64,000 nucleotides of DNA from Streptomyces sp. NBC_00377 (GTDB lineage: Bacteria > Actinomycetota > Actinomycetes > Streptomycetales > Streptomycetaceae). Made by a program: the position numbers and the translations under genes. The notes beneath the pieces were generated by a model that saw nothing but the letters and a program-made list of their open reading frames with translations, searched no databases and was not told the origin of the DNA. The number at the start of each line of letters is the position of its first letter. Positions within the stretch are counted from its first letter, which is position 1. The stretch spans positions 2,852,001 through 2,916,000 of the forward strand of contig NZ_CP107958.1 of the NCBI RefSeq assembly GCF_036075115.1, read 5' to 3'. Of the stretch, positions 24,241 through 33,743 are shown one piece after another.

Positions 24241-25992
24241 CTACTCCACCCCGATCAACAGCAACGCGCCCTGCCGTCCTCCCCGGTACACGACCGTGTC
24301 CACGGCGAGATACGCCTCTCGTACCCGTGTCTCCAGGTGCTCGGCGACGCCCCCGGGAGCCTCGTCGCCCAGCACCAGGGTGACGAGTTCGCCGCCCGCC
24401 GCCAGCATGCGGTTCAGGACGGTCTCGGCGACGGCGGTGACGTCGGAGCCGATGACCGCCACGTCGCCGTCGATCAGTCCGAGGACGTCGCCGGCCTGGC
24501 AGATGCCGGCCATGGTCCACGACTGGCGCTCGGCGACCACGACCTCGGCGTACCGGGTGGCACCGGCGGCCGAGGTCATGGAGACGACGTCCTCGTCGAA
24601 ACGGCGCTCCGGTTCGTGCACGGCCAGCGCCGCGATTCCCTGGACCGCCGAGCGGGTGGGGATCAGGGCGACCCGGATGCCCTCCGTTCGAGCCTGCTCG
24701 GCGGCCGCGGCGGCGGTGTGACGCAGGTCGGCGTCGTTGGGCAGGAGCACGACCTCGCGCGCGTGGGCCCGCCGTACGGCCTCGACGAGCTCGCCACTGG
24801 CGGGTGGCTCCCCTGGACGTGCCAGCACGGTGGTCGCGCCCGCCTCGGTGTACAGCCGAGCCAGGCCCTCGCCGGGCACGACGGCGACGACCGCCCGCTG
24901 GACGCGCTCGCGCGGCGGACGCTCACCGCCGCGCGTGTGCGCGTCGTCGATGCCGAAGTGGGTGATGCGGATCCGGTACGGCCGGCCCGCCTCGACGCCC
25001 GCCTCCACGGCGGCGCCCGCGTCGTCCACGTGCACGTGGACGTTCCAGAGTCCGTCGCCGCCGACCACGACGAGCGAGTCGCCCAGGGCGTCCAGCCGCT
25101 GCCGCAGCCGCCCCACGGCCGCGTCCTCGGCCTCCAGGAGGTAGATCACCTCGAAGGCGGGACCGCCTTCGCCGTCCGTCCCGTCGGCGCAGTCCCCCAC
25201 CTGACCGGGCTCCACGGCCTGACCGGGCTCCATGACCCGGGCGGGCCGCGTCGCCCGGGCGGGCACCACCTCATGGGTGAGCTCCACGCGCGCGTGCGCT
25301 GCGGACACGGCACCGGAGAGGAGCCCCGGCGCCTCCCCCGTGAACGTCTCCACCAGGGCCGCCAGCACCGCGACCAGCCCCCGGCCGCCCGCGTCCACCA
25401 CTCCGGCGCGTTCCAGGACCGCCAGCTGGCCCGGGGTCGCTGCCAGCGCCACGCACGCCCCCCGGTAGGCGGCCCTGGCGACCGTCCCGCAGTCCCCCTC
25501 CACCTCCTGCGCCGAGTCGGCGGCGGCCGAGGCGACCGACAGCACGGTGCCCTCGACGGGATGGGCGACGGCCTGGCGGGCGGAGTCGGCCGCGTGCCGC
25601 AGGGCCAGCCGCAGCCCGTCTCCGCCGGTGTGAGGGGTCTCACCCTCGACGGCGAGCACCTGGGCCATGCCCCGCAGCAGTTGCGCGAGGATCGTCCCCG
25701 AGTTCCCGCGCGCCCCGATGAGCGCGCCGTGCGCCATCGCGCGTGCGGCGTCGGCGAGGGAGGGAGCGCCGACGGGTGCGGAACCGGCCTCGTACCCGGC
25801 GAACACCGCCTCGACGGCGGTCGCCGCGGACTCGACCGTCAGGTACAGGTTGGTGCCTGTGTCCCCGTCCGCGACCGGGTAGACGTTGATCGCGTCGATC
25901 TCCTCGCGCGCCCGGCCCAGTGCCGTGAGGGCGAGGCCGCACCAGGCGCGCACCGCGAGAGCATCGAAGAATGTCTGCGGCACCTGCGCCAC
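24241..25992 (-). CDS. DAK2-domain kinase, FakA-like
   Basis: A 583-residue protein of the FakA/YloV family. The N-terminal DAK2 nucleotide-binding domain has INVYPVADGDTGTNLYLT (Asp triad that binds Mg-ATP) and IGARGNSGTILAQLLRG; a middle domain and a C-terminal domain (EVVLLPNDADLRHTA ... AGICQAGDVLGLIDGD) complete the usual layout. FakA phosphorylates fatty acids delivered by FakB (DegV proteins) for phospholipid synthesis; no fakB is in the window. GTG 25992 is chosen because GGGAGG is five bases upstream. It lies between the TPR gene (convergent) and rpmB (divergent). Confidence 0.85.
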   Translation of the reverse strand: MAQVPQTFFDALAVRAWCGLALTALGRAREEIDAINVYPVADGDTGTNLYLTVESAATAVEAVFAGYEAGSAPVGAPSLADAARAMAHGALIGARGNSGTILAQLLRGMAQVLAVEGETPHTGGDGLRLALRHAADSARQAVAHPVEGTVLSVASAAADSAQEVEGDCGTVARAAYRGACVALAATPGQLAVLERAGVVDAGGRGLVAVLAALVETFTGEAPGLLSGAVSAAHARVELTHEVVPARATRPARVMEPGQAVEPGQVGDCADGTDGEGGPAFEVIYLLEAEDAAVGRLRQRLDALGDSLVVVGGDGLWNVHVHVDDAGAAVEAGVEAGRPYRIRITHFGIDDAHTRGGERPPRERVQRAVVAVVPGEGLARLYTEAGATTVLARPGEPPASGELVEAVRRAHAREVVLLPNDADLRHTAAAAAEQARTEGIRVALIPTRSAVQGIAALAVHEPERRFDEDVVSMTSAAGATRYAEVVVAERQSWTMAGICQAGDVLGLIDGDVAVIGSDVTAVAETVLNRMLAAGGELVTLVLGDEAPGGVAEHLETRVREAYLAVDTVVYRGGRQGALLLIGVE

Positions 25993-26269
25993 CTGCGCCT
26001 CCCTGAAGCTGGACTGGACGCAGCGTAGACCCCGGGCGGGTGCCCGCCGGAAAGCGGGCCGGACCGGAGCGGGTGGGGGCCGGCCGGGCCGGGGGCCGGG
26101 CCCCTGAGCAGCCATGGTAGTTTCGTTGTACTGGCGCAGTCGTTGTATGCTGCTCCGGTTGCCCGATCCGCATCGGGCCATCCCCCTGGCACCGCCACTC
26201 AGATCCTAGATCCTGATCCCGGCATGCCGGGATCATCCGTAAGTGCATCTGAAGTCTTTGGAGTGACCC

Positions 26270-26455
26270 GTGGCTGCCAACTGCGACGTCTGTGGCAAGG
26301 GGCCGAGCTTCGGCAACAACATCTCGCACTCGCACCGCCGTACGTCCCGTCGCTGGAACCCGAACATCCAGCGCGTCCGTACCGTGGTCGGCGGGACGCC
26401 GAAGCGCGTGAACGCTTGCACCTCGTGCATCAAGGCCGGCAAGGTCTCGCGCTGA
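26270..26455 (+). CDS. rpmB: Ribosomal protein L28
   Basis: A 61-residue large-subunit protein. It starts [20 protein letters not shown], contains [10 protein letters not shown] and ends [12 protein letters not shown]; the two CxxC pairs make it the zinc-binding form. GTG 26270 has GGAG upstream. Divergent from the DAK2 gene, with a monocistronic terminator downstream. A TATGCT hexamer at 26146-26151 is a possible -10 box. Confidence 0.96.
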   Translation: MAANCDVCGKGPSFGNNISHSHRRTSRRWNPNIQRVRTVVGGTPKRVNACTSCIKAGKVSR

Positions 26456-26534
26456 CCCTCATCCCCCCACTCTCGACTCCGTTCGAGCCGGGGGGACCAC
26501 CATCGCGCGCGGCCACTGCTGGTTCGCTGCATAG

Positions 26535-26560
26535 AGCCGGTCCACCTCGGTGGGCCGGCT
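26535..26560 (+). terminator. rpmB terminator
   Basis: AGCCGGTCCACC (26535-26546) pairs with GGTGGGCCGGCT (26549-26560), with one G-U pair and a tight 2-base apex, followed by TTCTGCT. It is 80 bases past rpmB. Confidence 0.75.
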
Positions 26561-26638
26561 TTCTGCTGTGCCCGGGCTCAGCCTCGTAGCGCTGCTGCAC
26601 CGAGGCCACTCCCGCCCCAGGACTCACGGAGAAAGCGC

Positions 26639-26670
26639 GTGGATCACCGGGCAGGTGGATCACCGGGCAG
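26639..26670. repeat. Two perfect 16-bp tandem copies
   Basis: GTGGATCACCGGGCAG occurs at 26639-26654 and again at 26655-26670, just beyond the thiD stop. Recent duplication is the simplest reading. Confidence 0.9.
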
Positions 26671-26682
26671 GCGCGGCGGACA

Positions 26683-27498
26683 TCAGACTCCGTCCGCACC
26701 CCGCGTGAGGTCCCACCCGTGGTCCACGGGACCGATGCCTGCTCCGAGGGCGAACCCGGCGGCGATCGCGCCGGTGACGTAGCGCTTCGCCGCCGCCACC
26801 GCCTCCGGCACGGATCGGCCCTTCGCCAGGTGGGCCGCGATCGCGGACGCGAGGGTGCAGCCCGTGCCGTGGGTGTGCCGGTTGTCGTACCTCGGCGCCC
26901 GCAGCCAGTGCTCCTCGTGGCCGTCCGTCAGCAAGTCGACGGCGGGACCGGGGAGATGGCCGCCCTTGATGACCACCCACCGCGGTCCGTGGGCCAGCAC
27001 GGCGGCCGCCGCGTCCCGCAGTTGTTCCTCCGACTCGACGCGGACGCCGGTCAGCCGGGCCACCTCGTCGAGGTTCGGGGTGGCGACAGTGGCGACCGGC
27101 AGCAGTCTCGTGCGCACCGAGTCGAGCGCGGAGGCGGCGAGCAGCGGGTCTCCGTGCTTGGAGACACCGACCGGGTCGACCACCACGGGAGCGGGAGTGC
27201 CGGAGAGCAACTCCGCGACCGTCTCGACCAGTTCGGCCGAGGCGAGCATGCCCGTCTTGACCGCCTGGACACCGACGTCGTCGACGACGCTGCGGTACTG
27301 GGCCCGCACCGCCTCCACCGGCAGCTCCCAAGCCCCCTGCACGCCGAGGGAGTTCTGCGCGGTGACCGCCGTGATCACGCTCATGCCGTGCACGCCGAGC
27401 GCGAGCATCGTCTTCAGGTCGGCCTGGATCCCGGCCCCGCCGCCGGAGTCGGAACCGGCGACGGTGAGCACCCGGGGCGGGGTTCCGGGCGTGCTCAC
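26683..27498 (-). CDS. thiD: Hydroxymethylpyrimidine/phosphomethylpyrimidine kinase
   Basis: A 271-residue ribokinase-fold enzyme that phosphorylates HMP and HMP-P in thiamine synthesis. [20 protein letters not shown] is the family N-terminus, [12 protein letters not shown] the substrate region, and [17 protein letters not shown] the anion hole with catalytic Cys/Asp neighbourhood. GTG 27498 overlaps the thiL stop by 4 bp, so thiL and thiD are translated together. Confidence 0.95.
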   Translation of the reverse strand: MSTPGTPPRVLTVAGSDSGGGAGIQADLKTMLALGVHGMSVITAVTAQNSLGVQGAWELPVEAVRAQYRSVVDDVGVQAVKTGMLASAELVETVAELLSGTPAPVVVDPVGVSKHGDPLLAASALDSVRTRLLPVATVATPNLDEVARLTGVRVESEEQLRDAAAAVLAHGPRWVVIKGGHLPGPAVDLLTDGHEEHWLRAPRYDNRHTHGTGCTLASAIAAHLAKGRSVPEAVAAAKRYVTGAIAAGFALGAGIGPVDHGWDLTRGADGV

Positions 27499-28460
27499 GA
27501 CTCCATGTCCCCGAAGTGGTCCCAGCCGCCCTTGGTGGTCCAGGGCGCGCCGTCGACCGTCACCTGGGGCAGCGCGGACGGGTTGAGGACCTCGCCGATC
27601 ACCTTCCAGCGGGCGGGCAGCTTCACGTCCGGCGGGAAGGTCGCCACGATCGCGTGGTCCTCTCCCCCCGTGAGCACCCACTGGATGGGGTCGACACCCA
27701 CGGCCTGCCCGATGTCGTTCATCTGGGTCGGGATGTCTATGGCTCCCGAGCGGATGTCGATGCGGACCTTGCTCGCCTCCGCGATGTGCCCGAGGTCGGC
27801 GATGAGGCCGTCACTGACGTCGCACATCGCCGTGGCGCCGAGCGAGGCGGCCGCCGGACCCGCATGGTACGGCGGCTCGGGGCGGCGGTGGGCCTCGACG
27901 AAGGCCCGGGGCGAGCGGAAGCCGCGGGAGAGGACCGCATACCCGGCGGCGGACCAGCCGAGCCAGCCGGTCACCGCGACGAGGTCGCCCGGCTGGGCGC
28001 CGCCCCGGGTGACCGGCTCCTGGTTGCGCAGATCACCGAGCGCGGTGATCGACACCATGATCGTGTCACCCCGTACGACGTCACCGCCGACCACCGAGGC
28101 GCCGGCGACCTGGCACTCGTCGCGCAGACCGTCCATCATCTCGGACGGCCAGGTGACCGGCAGTTCGGCGGGCACGACGAGGCCCAGCAGCAGAGCCGTC
28201 GGCACCGCGCCCATGGCGGCGATGTCGGCGAGGTTCTGCGCGGCCGCCTTGCGGCCGACGTCGTAGGCCGTGGACCAGTCGCGGCGGAAGTGCCGGCCCT
28301 CCAGCAGGATGTCGGTGCTGGCCACGACCCGGCGATCGGGCGCGGCTACCACCGCGGCGTCGTCGCCGGGACCGACCCGGACCGCGGAGGTGGTGGTGAG
28401 ACGGGAGGTGAGCTCCCTGATGAGCCCGAACTCGCCGAGCTCACCAACAGTGCCCTTCAT
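27495..28460 (-). CDS. thiL: Thiamine-monophosphate kinase
   Basis: A 321-residue enzyme making thiamine diphosphate from thiamine monophosphate and [39 protein letters not shown] and [18 protein letters not shown] are the ThiL metal and substrate motifs. Operon thiL-thiD on the minus strand. The 206 bases upstream, to the divergent RAM-domain gene, hold no other gene. Confidence 0.95.
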   Translation of the reverse strand: MKGTVGELGEFGLIRELTSRLTTTSAVRVGPGDDAAVVAAPDRRVVASTDILLEGRHFRRDWSTAYDVGRKAAAQNLADIAAMGAVPTALLLGLVVPAELPVTWPSEMMDGLRDECQVAGASVVGGDVVRGDTIMVSITALGDLRNQEPVTRGGAQPGDLVAVTGWLGWSAAGYAVLSRGFRSPRAFVEAHRRPEPPYHAGPAAASLGATAMCDVSDGLIADLGHIAEASKVRIDIRSGAIDIPTQMNDIGQAVGVDPIQWVLTGGEDHAIVATFPPDVKLPARWKVIGEVLNPSALPQVTVDGAPWTTKGGWDHFGDMES

Positions 28461-28666
28461 TGCCCTTTCGCCCCTTCTGTACCTGTCTGTTCCCGGTCGC
28501 GCGTAACCAGTGTCCTCGATACGGTCGAGTCAGCCGTCAACTTCGGTCCGGTCCGCACCCCGGCGCGCGGGCCGTGGTTCCCGGAGGTCTCCCCGCGGCG
28601 AGCGGCGACGCGATACCGTGGCGTTCCTTTTCCCCACATGATCCTCGTGGCCGCCCTGGAGGTTCC

Positions 28667-28900
28667 GTGGTACAGGCGTACATCCTGATCCAGACGGAGG
28701 TCGGCAAAGCGTCGACCGTCGCCGAGGAGATCGGCAAAATCCCTGGCGTGGTCCAGGCCGAGGACGTGACGGGACCCTATGACGTGATCGTGCGGGCCCA
28801 GGCCGACACAGTGGACGATCTCGGCCGCATGGTGGTCGCCAAGGTCCAGCAGGTGGACGGGATCACCCGTACCCTTACCTGCCCGGTCGTGCATCTGTAG
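28667..28900 (+). CDS. Stand-alone Lrp/AsnC ligand-binding (RAM) domain
   Basis: A 77-residue protein that is only the AsnC/Lrp effector-binding domain (VQAYILIQTEVGKASTVAEE ... GPYDVIVRAQ). There is no helix-turn-helix, so it cannot be a usual regulator; such single-domain RAM proteins form oligomers and may buffer or sense amino acids. GTG 28667 with GGAGG four bases upstream is chosen over the long frame extending upstream, which is unlike the family. It lies 20 bases from the DUF3515 lipoprotein gene. Confidence 0.88.
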   Translation: MVQAYILIQTEVGKASTVAEEIGKIPGVVQAEDVTGPYDVIVRAQADTVDDLGRMVVAKVQQVDGITRTLTCPVVHL

Positions 28901-28920
28901 CCCCCGTCTACCCTTGGCCG

Positions 28921-29430
28921 GTGAACCTTTCCCGTCACCGGAACCGCACTGTCTTCGGGCTGCCCGCCCTCGTTCTGCTGATCACGATGGCGGGCTGCTC
29001 CTCAGCAGACGACAGCGCGTCGACGGTGGTTCCCAGCCCCGACGCGAAGGCCGCGAAGCTGTGCCGGAACCTGGACCAGGTACTGCCGTCGAAGGTGGAC
29101 GGTGAGAGCCGCCACGATCCCGGGCCCGCCTCCGCGCTGACCGCGGGCTGGGGAGGCCCGGCGATCATACTGCGCTGCGGTGTCACGCAGCCGCCGAAGA
29201 TGATCGACCCGAAGGTCCCGGTGGGGGCCGACCCGGACGCGGTGGCGGGCGGGGTGGACGGTGTCCAATGGCTGATGGAGAAGCGGGACGGCGGGGGCAA
29301 CCGCTTCACCACAGCCAATCGGCTCGTGTACGTCGAGGTGACGGTGCCGGAGGGCGCGGACAACTCCGGGGCCCTCATCGATCTGGCGCCGGCCATCAAG
29401 AAGGCGATCCCCGTGGGGATCGCCGACTAG
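28921..29430 (+). CDS. DUF3515 lipoprotein
   Basis: A 169-residue putative lipoprotein. A basic N-terminus and hydrophobic segment (VFGLPALVLLITMAGCSS) end in a lipobox with Cys at 23, so it should be anchored outside the membrane. The mature part carries two Cys (LCRNL, ILRCGV) and WLMEKRDGGGNRFTTANR, typical of the actinobacterial DUF3515 family near ddl. Function unknown. GTG start 20 bases after the RAM gene; convergent with ddl. Confidence 0.85.
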   Translation: MNLSRHRNRTVFGLPALVLLITMAGCSSADDSASTVVPSPDAKAAKLCRNLDQVLPSKVDGESRHDPGPASALTAGWGGPAIILRCGVTQPPKMIDPKVPVGADPDAVAGGVDGVQWLMEKRDGGGNRFTTANRLVYVEVTVPEGADNSGALIDLAPAIKKAIPVGIAD

Positions 29431-29495
29431 ACCGTCCGGCCGGACCGGCCGGCCCTGAGGGATCCGGGACCGGTCCGGGACCGGTCAAGGCCGGA

Positions 29496-30653
29496 TCAAC
29501 GCAGGCCCGTGGACCTGCGCAGGGCCGCCTGTACCAGGCGGTCCACCAGCTCGGGGTAGCCGATCCCGGTCTCTTCCCACATCTTGGGGTACATCGAGAT
29601 CGGGGTGAAGCCGGGCATGGTGTTGATCTCGTTGATGACGAACTCGCCCTCGTCCGTGAGGAAGAAGTCGGCGCGGACCAGGCCCTCGCAGGACGCCGCC
29701 TCGAAGGCCTCCACCGCCAGCCGCCGCACGTCCGCCGTCTCCTCGGGCGTCAGCGGGGCCGGGACGATCCCGGGGGTCGAGTCGATGTACTTCGCGTCGA
29801 AGTCGTAGTACGCGTGCGTGTCCGGCGGCGGGATCTCGGCCGGCACGGACGCCCGGGGGCCGTCCTCGAACTCCAGGACCCCGCACTCGATCTCGCGGCC
29901 CCGCAGCGCCGCCTCGACCAGGATCTTCGGGTCGTGGCGCTGGGCCTCGGCGATCGCCTCGTCGAGGCCGGACAGGTCGTCGACCTTGGTGATGCCGATG
30001 GACGAACCCGCGCGCGCGGGCTTCACGAAGAGGGGCCAGCCGTGCTCGCCGGCGAAGTCGACGATCTTCTTACGGGCGCCCGGCTCGTCCTGCGCCCACT
30101 CGCGCGGCCGGATCACCACGTAGGGGCCGACCTTGAGCCCGAAGGAGGTGAACACCCGCTTCATGTACTCCTTGTCCTGGCCGACGGCCGAGGCGAGCAC
30201 GCCGGCGCCCACGTACGGGACACCGGAGAGCTCCAGGAGGCCCTGAAGGGTGCCGTCCTCGCCGTACGGGCCGTGCAGGACCGGGAAGACGACGTCCACC
30301 TCGCCGAGCGCCTTGGGCACCGATCCCGGCTCGTAGTAGACGACTTCGCGGTTGGCGGGGTCGACGGGGAGCACCACGCCGCCGTCCCTCGACTCGGCGA
30401 GTTCGTCGACGTCGGGCGTACGGCGGTCGGTGATCGCCATGCGCTCGGGCGCGTCGGCCGTGAGGAACCAGCGGCCCTCGCGCGTGATGCCGATCGGCAG
30501 GACCTCGTACTTGGTCCGGTCGATGGCCCGCAGGACCGCGCCTGCCGTGACCACGGAGATCCCGTGCTCGGAGCTGCGGCCGCCGAAGACGACGGCCACC
30601 CGCGGCTTGCGGACGGGCTGCTGAGGGCTCTGGGGGAGGTTCTCGGTGCTCAT
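29496..30653 (-). CDS. ddl: D-alanine--D-alanine ligase
   Basis: A 385-residue ATP-grasp ligase making D-Ala-D-Ala for peptidoglycan. VAVVFGGRSSEHGISV is the N-terminal signature; VKPARAGSSIGI is the ATP-grasp loop; YDFDAKYID in the omega loop keeps the Lys-Tyr pair of D-Ala-D-Ala enzymes, whereas D-Ala-D-Lac ligases of the VanA type lack that Tyr; VINEINTMPGFTPISMYP binds Mg. So it looks like the housekeeping, vancomycin-sensitive type. Follows gpsA after 59 bases. Confidence 0.95.
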   Translation of the reverse strand: MSTENLPQSPQQPVRKPRVAVVFGGRSSEHGISVVTAGAVLRAIDRTKYEVLPIGITREGRWFLTADAPERMAITDRRTPDVDELAESRDGGVVLPVDPANREVVYYEPGSVPKALGEVDVVFPVLHGPYGEDGTLQGLLELSGVPYVGAGVLASAVGQDKEYMKRVFTSFGLKVGPYVVIRPREWAQDEPGARKKIVDFAGEHGWPLFVKPARAGSSIGITKVDDLSGLDEAIAEAQRHDPKILVEAALRGREIECGVLEFEDGPRASVPAEIPPPDTHAYYDFDAKYIDSTPGIVPAPLTPEETADVRRLAVEAFEAASCEGLVRADFFLTDEGEFVINEINTMPGFTPISMYPKMWEETGIGYPELVDRLVQAALRRSTGLR

Positions 30654-30712
30654 ATCGGGTTGAGAGTACCCGGTGGCCGGGCCAGGAGGCAGCGTCCGCC
30701 CACCGGGTTCGC

Positions 30713-31723
30713 TCAGCGTCGTTCGGGCTTCGCGCTGCGCGACATCAGCTCCTTGAGGGCGACCACGGGGGGCTTGCCCTCGTGGACGATGCCGACGACC
30801 GTCTCGGTGATGGGCATGTCGACGCCGTGCCGGCGGGCCAGATCCAGCACCGACTCACAGGACTTGACGCCCTCGGCGGTCTGCCGGGTGACCGCGATGG
30901 TCTCCTGGAGGGTCATGCCCTTGCCGAGGTTGGTGCCGAAGGTGTGGTTGCGGGAGAGGGGCGAGGAGCAGGTCGCCACCAGGTCGCCGAGCCCGGCGAG
31001 TCCGGCGAAGGTCAGCGGGTCCGCGCCCATCGCCAGGCCCAGCCGGGTGGTCTCGGCGAGACCGCGTGTGATCAGCGAGCCCTTGGCGTTGTCACCGAGG
31101 CCCATGCCGTCCGCGATGCCCACCGCGAGACCGATGACGTTCTTGACCGCGCCGCCCAGCTCGCAGCCCACCACGTCGGTGTTGGTGTAGGGGCGGAAGT
31201 ACGGCGTGTGGGAGGCGGCCTGGAGCTTCTGGGCGACGGCCTCGTCGGTGCAGGCGACCACGGCGGCCGCCGGCATGCGCGAGGCGATCTCCTTGGCGAG
31301 GTTGGGCCCGGTGACGACGGCGATCCGGTCGGCGCCCACCTTGGCGACGTCGTCGATGACCTCGCTCATCCGCATGGTGGTACCGAGTTCGACGCCCTTC
31401 ATCAGCGACACCAGGACGGTGTTCGGGGCGAGCAGCGGCGTCCAGTCGGCGAGGTTGGCACGCAGGGTCTGCGAGGGGATCGCGAGGACGGTGAAGTCGG
31501 CGTCCCTGGCCGCCTCGGCCGCGTCGGCGGTGGCGCGCAGGTTGCGCGGGAGTTCGACGCCGGGGAGGTAGTCGGGGTTGGAGCGCGTGGAGTTGACCGC
31601 GTCGGCCAGCTCGGCGCGGCGCGCCCAGAGCGTCACCTCGCAGCCCGCGTCGGCGAGGACCGTGCCGAAGGCGGTCCCCCAGGATCCGGTACCGAAGACG
31701 GCCGCCTTCACGGACTTGCTCAC
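30713..31723 (-). CDS. gpsA: NAD(P)-dependent glycerol-3-phosphate dehydrogenase
   Basis: A 336-residue enzyme reducing dihydroxyacetone phosphate to glycerol 3-phosphate for phospholipids. VFGTGSWGTAFGTVLADAG is the Rossmann loop, ELGGAVKNVIGLAVGIADG holds the catalytic Lys, and GLGDLVATCSS the substrate region. GTG 31723 overlaps the plsC stop by 4 bp with GGGGAG upstream. It works directly before the acyltransferase of its partner gene in one pathway. Confidence 0.96.
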   Translation of the reverse strand: MSKSVKAAVFGTGSWGTAFGTVLADAGCEVTLWARRAELADAVNSTRSNPDYLPGVELPRNLRATADAAEAARDADFTVLAIPSQTLRANLADWTPLLAPNTVLVSLMKGVELGTTMRMSEVIDDVAKVGADRIAVVTGPNLAKEIASRMPAAAVVACTDEAVAQKLQAASHTPYFRPYTNTDVVGCELGGAVKNVIGLAVGIADGMGLGDNAKGSLITRGLAETTRLGLAMGADPLTFAGLAGLGDLVATCSSPLSRNHTFGTNLGKGMTLQETIAVTRQTAEGVKSCESVLDLARRHGVDMPITETVVGIVHEGKPPVVALKELMSRSAKPERR

Positions 31724-32655
31724 TTGCTGTTCTCCCCCTTGTGACTGGACTTCGCGTGACTCGTCCGCGCATGGCCGGACTCGGCGCCGTTGATCTCCGC
31801 ACCCTTGGCCTGTGCACCGTTGGCCGCGACGTCGGTATCGACAGCGGTACCGACACCGGTTTCGGTACCGGGTTCCGCACCGGTTGCGGCGCCGGACCCG
31901 AGGCCGGCGTCCGCCGCGGTCTCCGCCTGGGTGCGGCGGCGCTGCTCGATCCGCTCGCGGCGCGGGTCGTAGGGCCTCTCGGGCGCCTTCTCGCCGCGGA
32001 TCTCCTCCAGCTGGGCGGTGACAGCCGCCATGATGACCTCCGTCGCCTCCTTCAGGAGCTCGGGGGTCATCTCGTGCCCGTAGAACCGTGTGAGGTCCAC
32101 GGGCGGGCCCGCGAGCACGTGGTGGGTCTTGCGCGGCAGGAGGTCGGGCTTCCTGGCGTAGGGCGGCAGCAGTTCGTTGGCGCCCCACTGGGCCACGGGG
32201 ATCACCGGGCACCTGGTCTGGAGGGCGACGCGTGCGGCACCGGTCTTGGCGGTCATGGGCCAGCCGTCGGGGTCGCGGGTGAGGGTGCCCTCGGGGTAGA
32301 ACGCGACGCACTCACCGCGCTCCACGGCGTCGATCGCGGCCCGGAAGGCGCTCAGCGCGTCGGTGCTCTCGCGGTAGACGGGGATCTGTCCGGTCCCGCG
32401 CATCGCGGCACCGACGAATCCCTCCTTGAAAAGCCCGCTCTTCGCCAGGAATCGCGGCACCCGTCCGCTGTTGTACTGAAAGTGCGCATAGGCGAATGGA
32501 TCTACATGGGAATTGTGGTTCACCGCGGTGATAAAACCGCCGTCGGCCGGAATGTGCTCCATTCCGCGCCAGTCCCGCTTGATCAGAACCACCAGCCAGG
32601 GTTTGCAGAGGACCGCAGCGAAGCGGTACCAGAAGCCGATTCTGCGGCGGGGCAC
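31720..32655 (-). CDS. 1-acylglycerol-3-phosphate acyltransferase (PlsC-like)
   Basis: A 311-residue membrane-associated acyltransferase. NHNSHVDPF is the NHx4D catalytic motif, FYPEGTLTRD the EGT phosphate-binding motif and VIPVAQWGA motif IV. The last 75 residues (from about 235) are a hydrophilic Ala/Gly/Thr tail with degenerate GA/GT repeats, not part of the fold. GTG 32655 (GAGGAAGG upstream) gives MPRRRIGFWYRFA; the longer frame from 32712 is rejected. First gene of plsC-gpsA-ddl. Confidence 0.9.
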   Translation of the reverse strand: MPRRRIGFWYRFAAVLCKPWLVVLIKRDWRGMEHIPADGGFITAVNHNSHVDPFAYAHFQYNSGRVPRFLAKSGLFKEGFVGAAMRGTGQIPVYRESTDALSAFRAAIDAVERGECVAFYPEGTLTRDPDGWPMTAKTGAARVALQTRCPVIPVAQWGANELLPPYARKPDLLPRKTHHVLAGPPVDLTRFYGHEMTPELLKEATEVIMAAVTAQLEEIRGEKAPERPYDPRRERIEQRRRTQAETAADAGLGSGAATGAEPGTETGVGTAVDTDVAANGAQAKGAEINGAESGHARTSHAKSSHKGENSK

Positions 32656-32818
32656 GCGGACACCTTCCTCTAGGACTTCCCAAGGCCTGCTCCGGGGCCT
32701 GGGGCCGCACAAGTGTCACCCCGGGTTGCCGGTCTGTCGAGAACACGGTACGCCCGCCCGCCCGAGCGGCGGATGAGCCGGGTGACAATGGCGGCGACGA
32801 GAGAGGGACGGTACGCCG

Positions 32819-33457
32819 GTGCAGTGGACCTTGGTCATACCCCTGAAGCCCTTGGCGCTGGCCAAGAGCAGGCTCGCGGACACCGCCGCCGACGGGCTGC
32901 GCCCGGGTCTCGCTCTCGCCTTCGCCGAGGACACGGTGGCGGCCGCGCTGGCCTCACCTGCGGTGCGCGATGTGGCCGTAGTCACGGACGACGCGCTGGC
33001 CGAGCGCGTCCTGGCCGCTCTGGGCGCCCGGGTCGTCCCCGACGAGCCGCGCGGCGGCCTCAACGCCGCCCTGGCCCACGGCGCCGCCGCGGTGCGCGCC
33101 TCGCGTCCCGACGCCCCGCTCGCCGCCCTCAACGCCGATCTGCCGGCACTGCGCCCGCAGGAATTGGCCCGGGTCCTGGACGCGGCCGGGGAATTCCCCC
33201 GTTCTTTCCTCCCGGACGCGGCCGCGATCGGCACCACGCTTCTCGCCGTCGCCGCCGGCCGTGAATTGCTTCCCGCGTTCGGGACGGATTCCCGTGCCCG
33301 GCACCGCGCTTCCGGCGCCGTGGAACTCCGTGTGGAGACGGTGGATTCCGTTCGCCAGGACGTGGACACCGGCGAGGATCTGCGAGCGGCGCTGTCCCTG
33401 GGCGTCGGCCCCCGGACGGCCGCCGCGGCGGCGCGCTTGCTGATTCCGGGGCAGTAG
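32819..33457 (+). CDS. cofC: Phosphoenolpyruvate/2-phospholactate guanylyltransferase (F420)
   Basis: A 212-residue nucleotidyltransferase of the CofC/FbiD family in coenzyme F420 synthesis, forming the GDP-linked precursor used by FbiA. WTLVIPLKPLALAKSRLAD is the nucleotide-binding N-terminus; LAALNADLPALRP carries the Asp pair; DVDTGEDLRAAL is the family C-terminus. In actinobacteria the substrate is probably phosphoenolpyruvate (FbiD). GTG 32819 is divergent from plsC. Followed after nine bases by a small OB-like gene. Confidence 0.9.
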   Translation: MQWTLVIPLKPLALAKSRLADTAADGLRPGLALAFAEDTVAAALASPAVRDVAVVTDDALAERVLAALGARVVPDEPRGGLNAALAHGAAAVRASRPDAPLAALNADLPALRPQELARVLDAAGEFPRSFLPDAAAIGTTLLAVAAGRELLPAFGTDSRARHRASGAVELRVETVDSVRQDVDTGEDLRAALSLGVGPRTAAAAARLLIPGQ

Positions 33458-33466
33458 GCTGCCGCC

Positions 33467-33670
33467 ATGCAGGCGACCGCATACACGTACGACCCGGACA
33501 CGCGCAGCGGGCAGGTGCTGCTGGACGACGGCACGCCGGTGCCCTTCGACGGGCCGGCCTTCGACGCGGGCGGGCTGCGGCTGCTGCGGCCCGGACAGCG
33601 GGTGCGGATCGAGGTGGAGGGGCCGAGGGACGGCCTGCGGATCACCCTGGTGACGTTGCAGACCTTCTGA
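33467..33670 (+). CDS. Small cold-shock-like OB-fold protein
   Basis: A 67-residue protein with a cold-shock-domain-like pattern: SGQVLLDDGTPVPFDGPAFDAGG then LRPGQRVRIEVEG. It lacks the aromatic RNP1 residues of true CspA, so nucleic-acid binding is uncertain. Located nine bases after cofC and followed by a hairpin terminator, so probably co-transcribed with it. The cofC link is positional only. Confidence 0.75.
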   Translation: MQATAYTYDPDTRSGQVLLDDGTPVPFDGPAFDAGGLRLLRPGQRVRIEVEGPRDGLRITLVTLQTF

Positions 33671-33691
33671 GGACCGTGCCGGACGTGCCGC

Positions 33692-33720
33692 GGGCCGGGC
33701 TCCGAGAGGGAGTCCGGCCC
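33692..33720. terminator. Terminator between OB-like gene and hupS
   Basis: GGGCCGGGCTCC (33692-33703) pairs with GGAGTCCGGCCC (33709-33720), one G-U pair, 5-base loop. It sits between convergent genes and can serve both. Confidence 0.7.
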
Positions 33721-33743
33721 GGCGCGTGAGTACCCCTGTGCCG

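Noticed and set aside
21196..24520. Long minus-strand frames opposite the TPR gene
   Set aside because: Arg/Pro/Ala-rich shadows with no motif; the plus frame has clear TPR repeats and coupling to the Hsp90-like gene.
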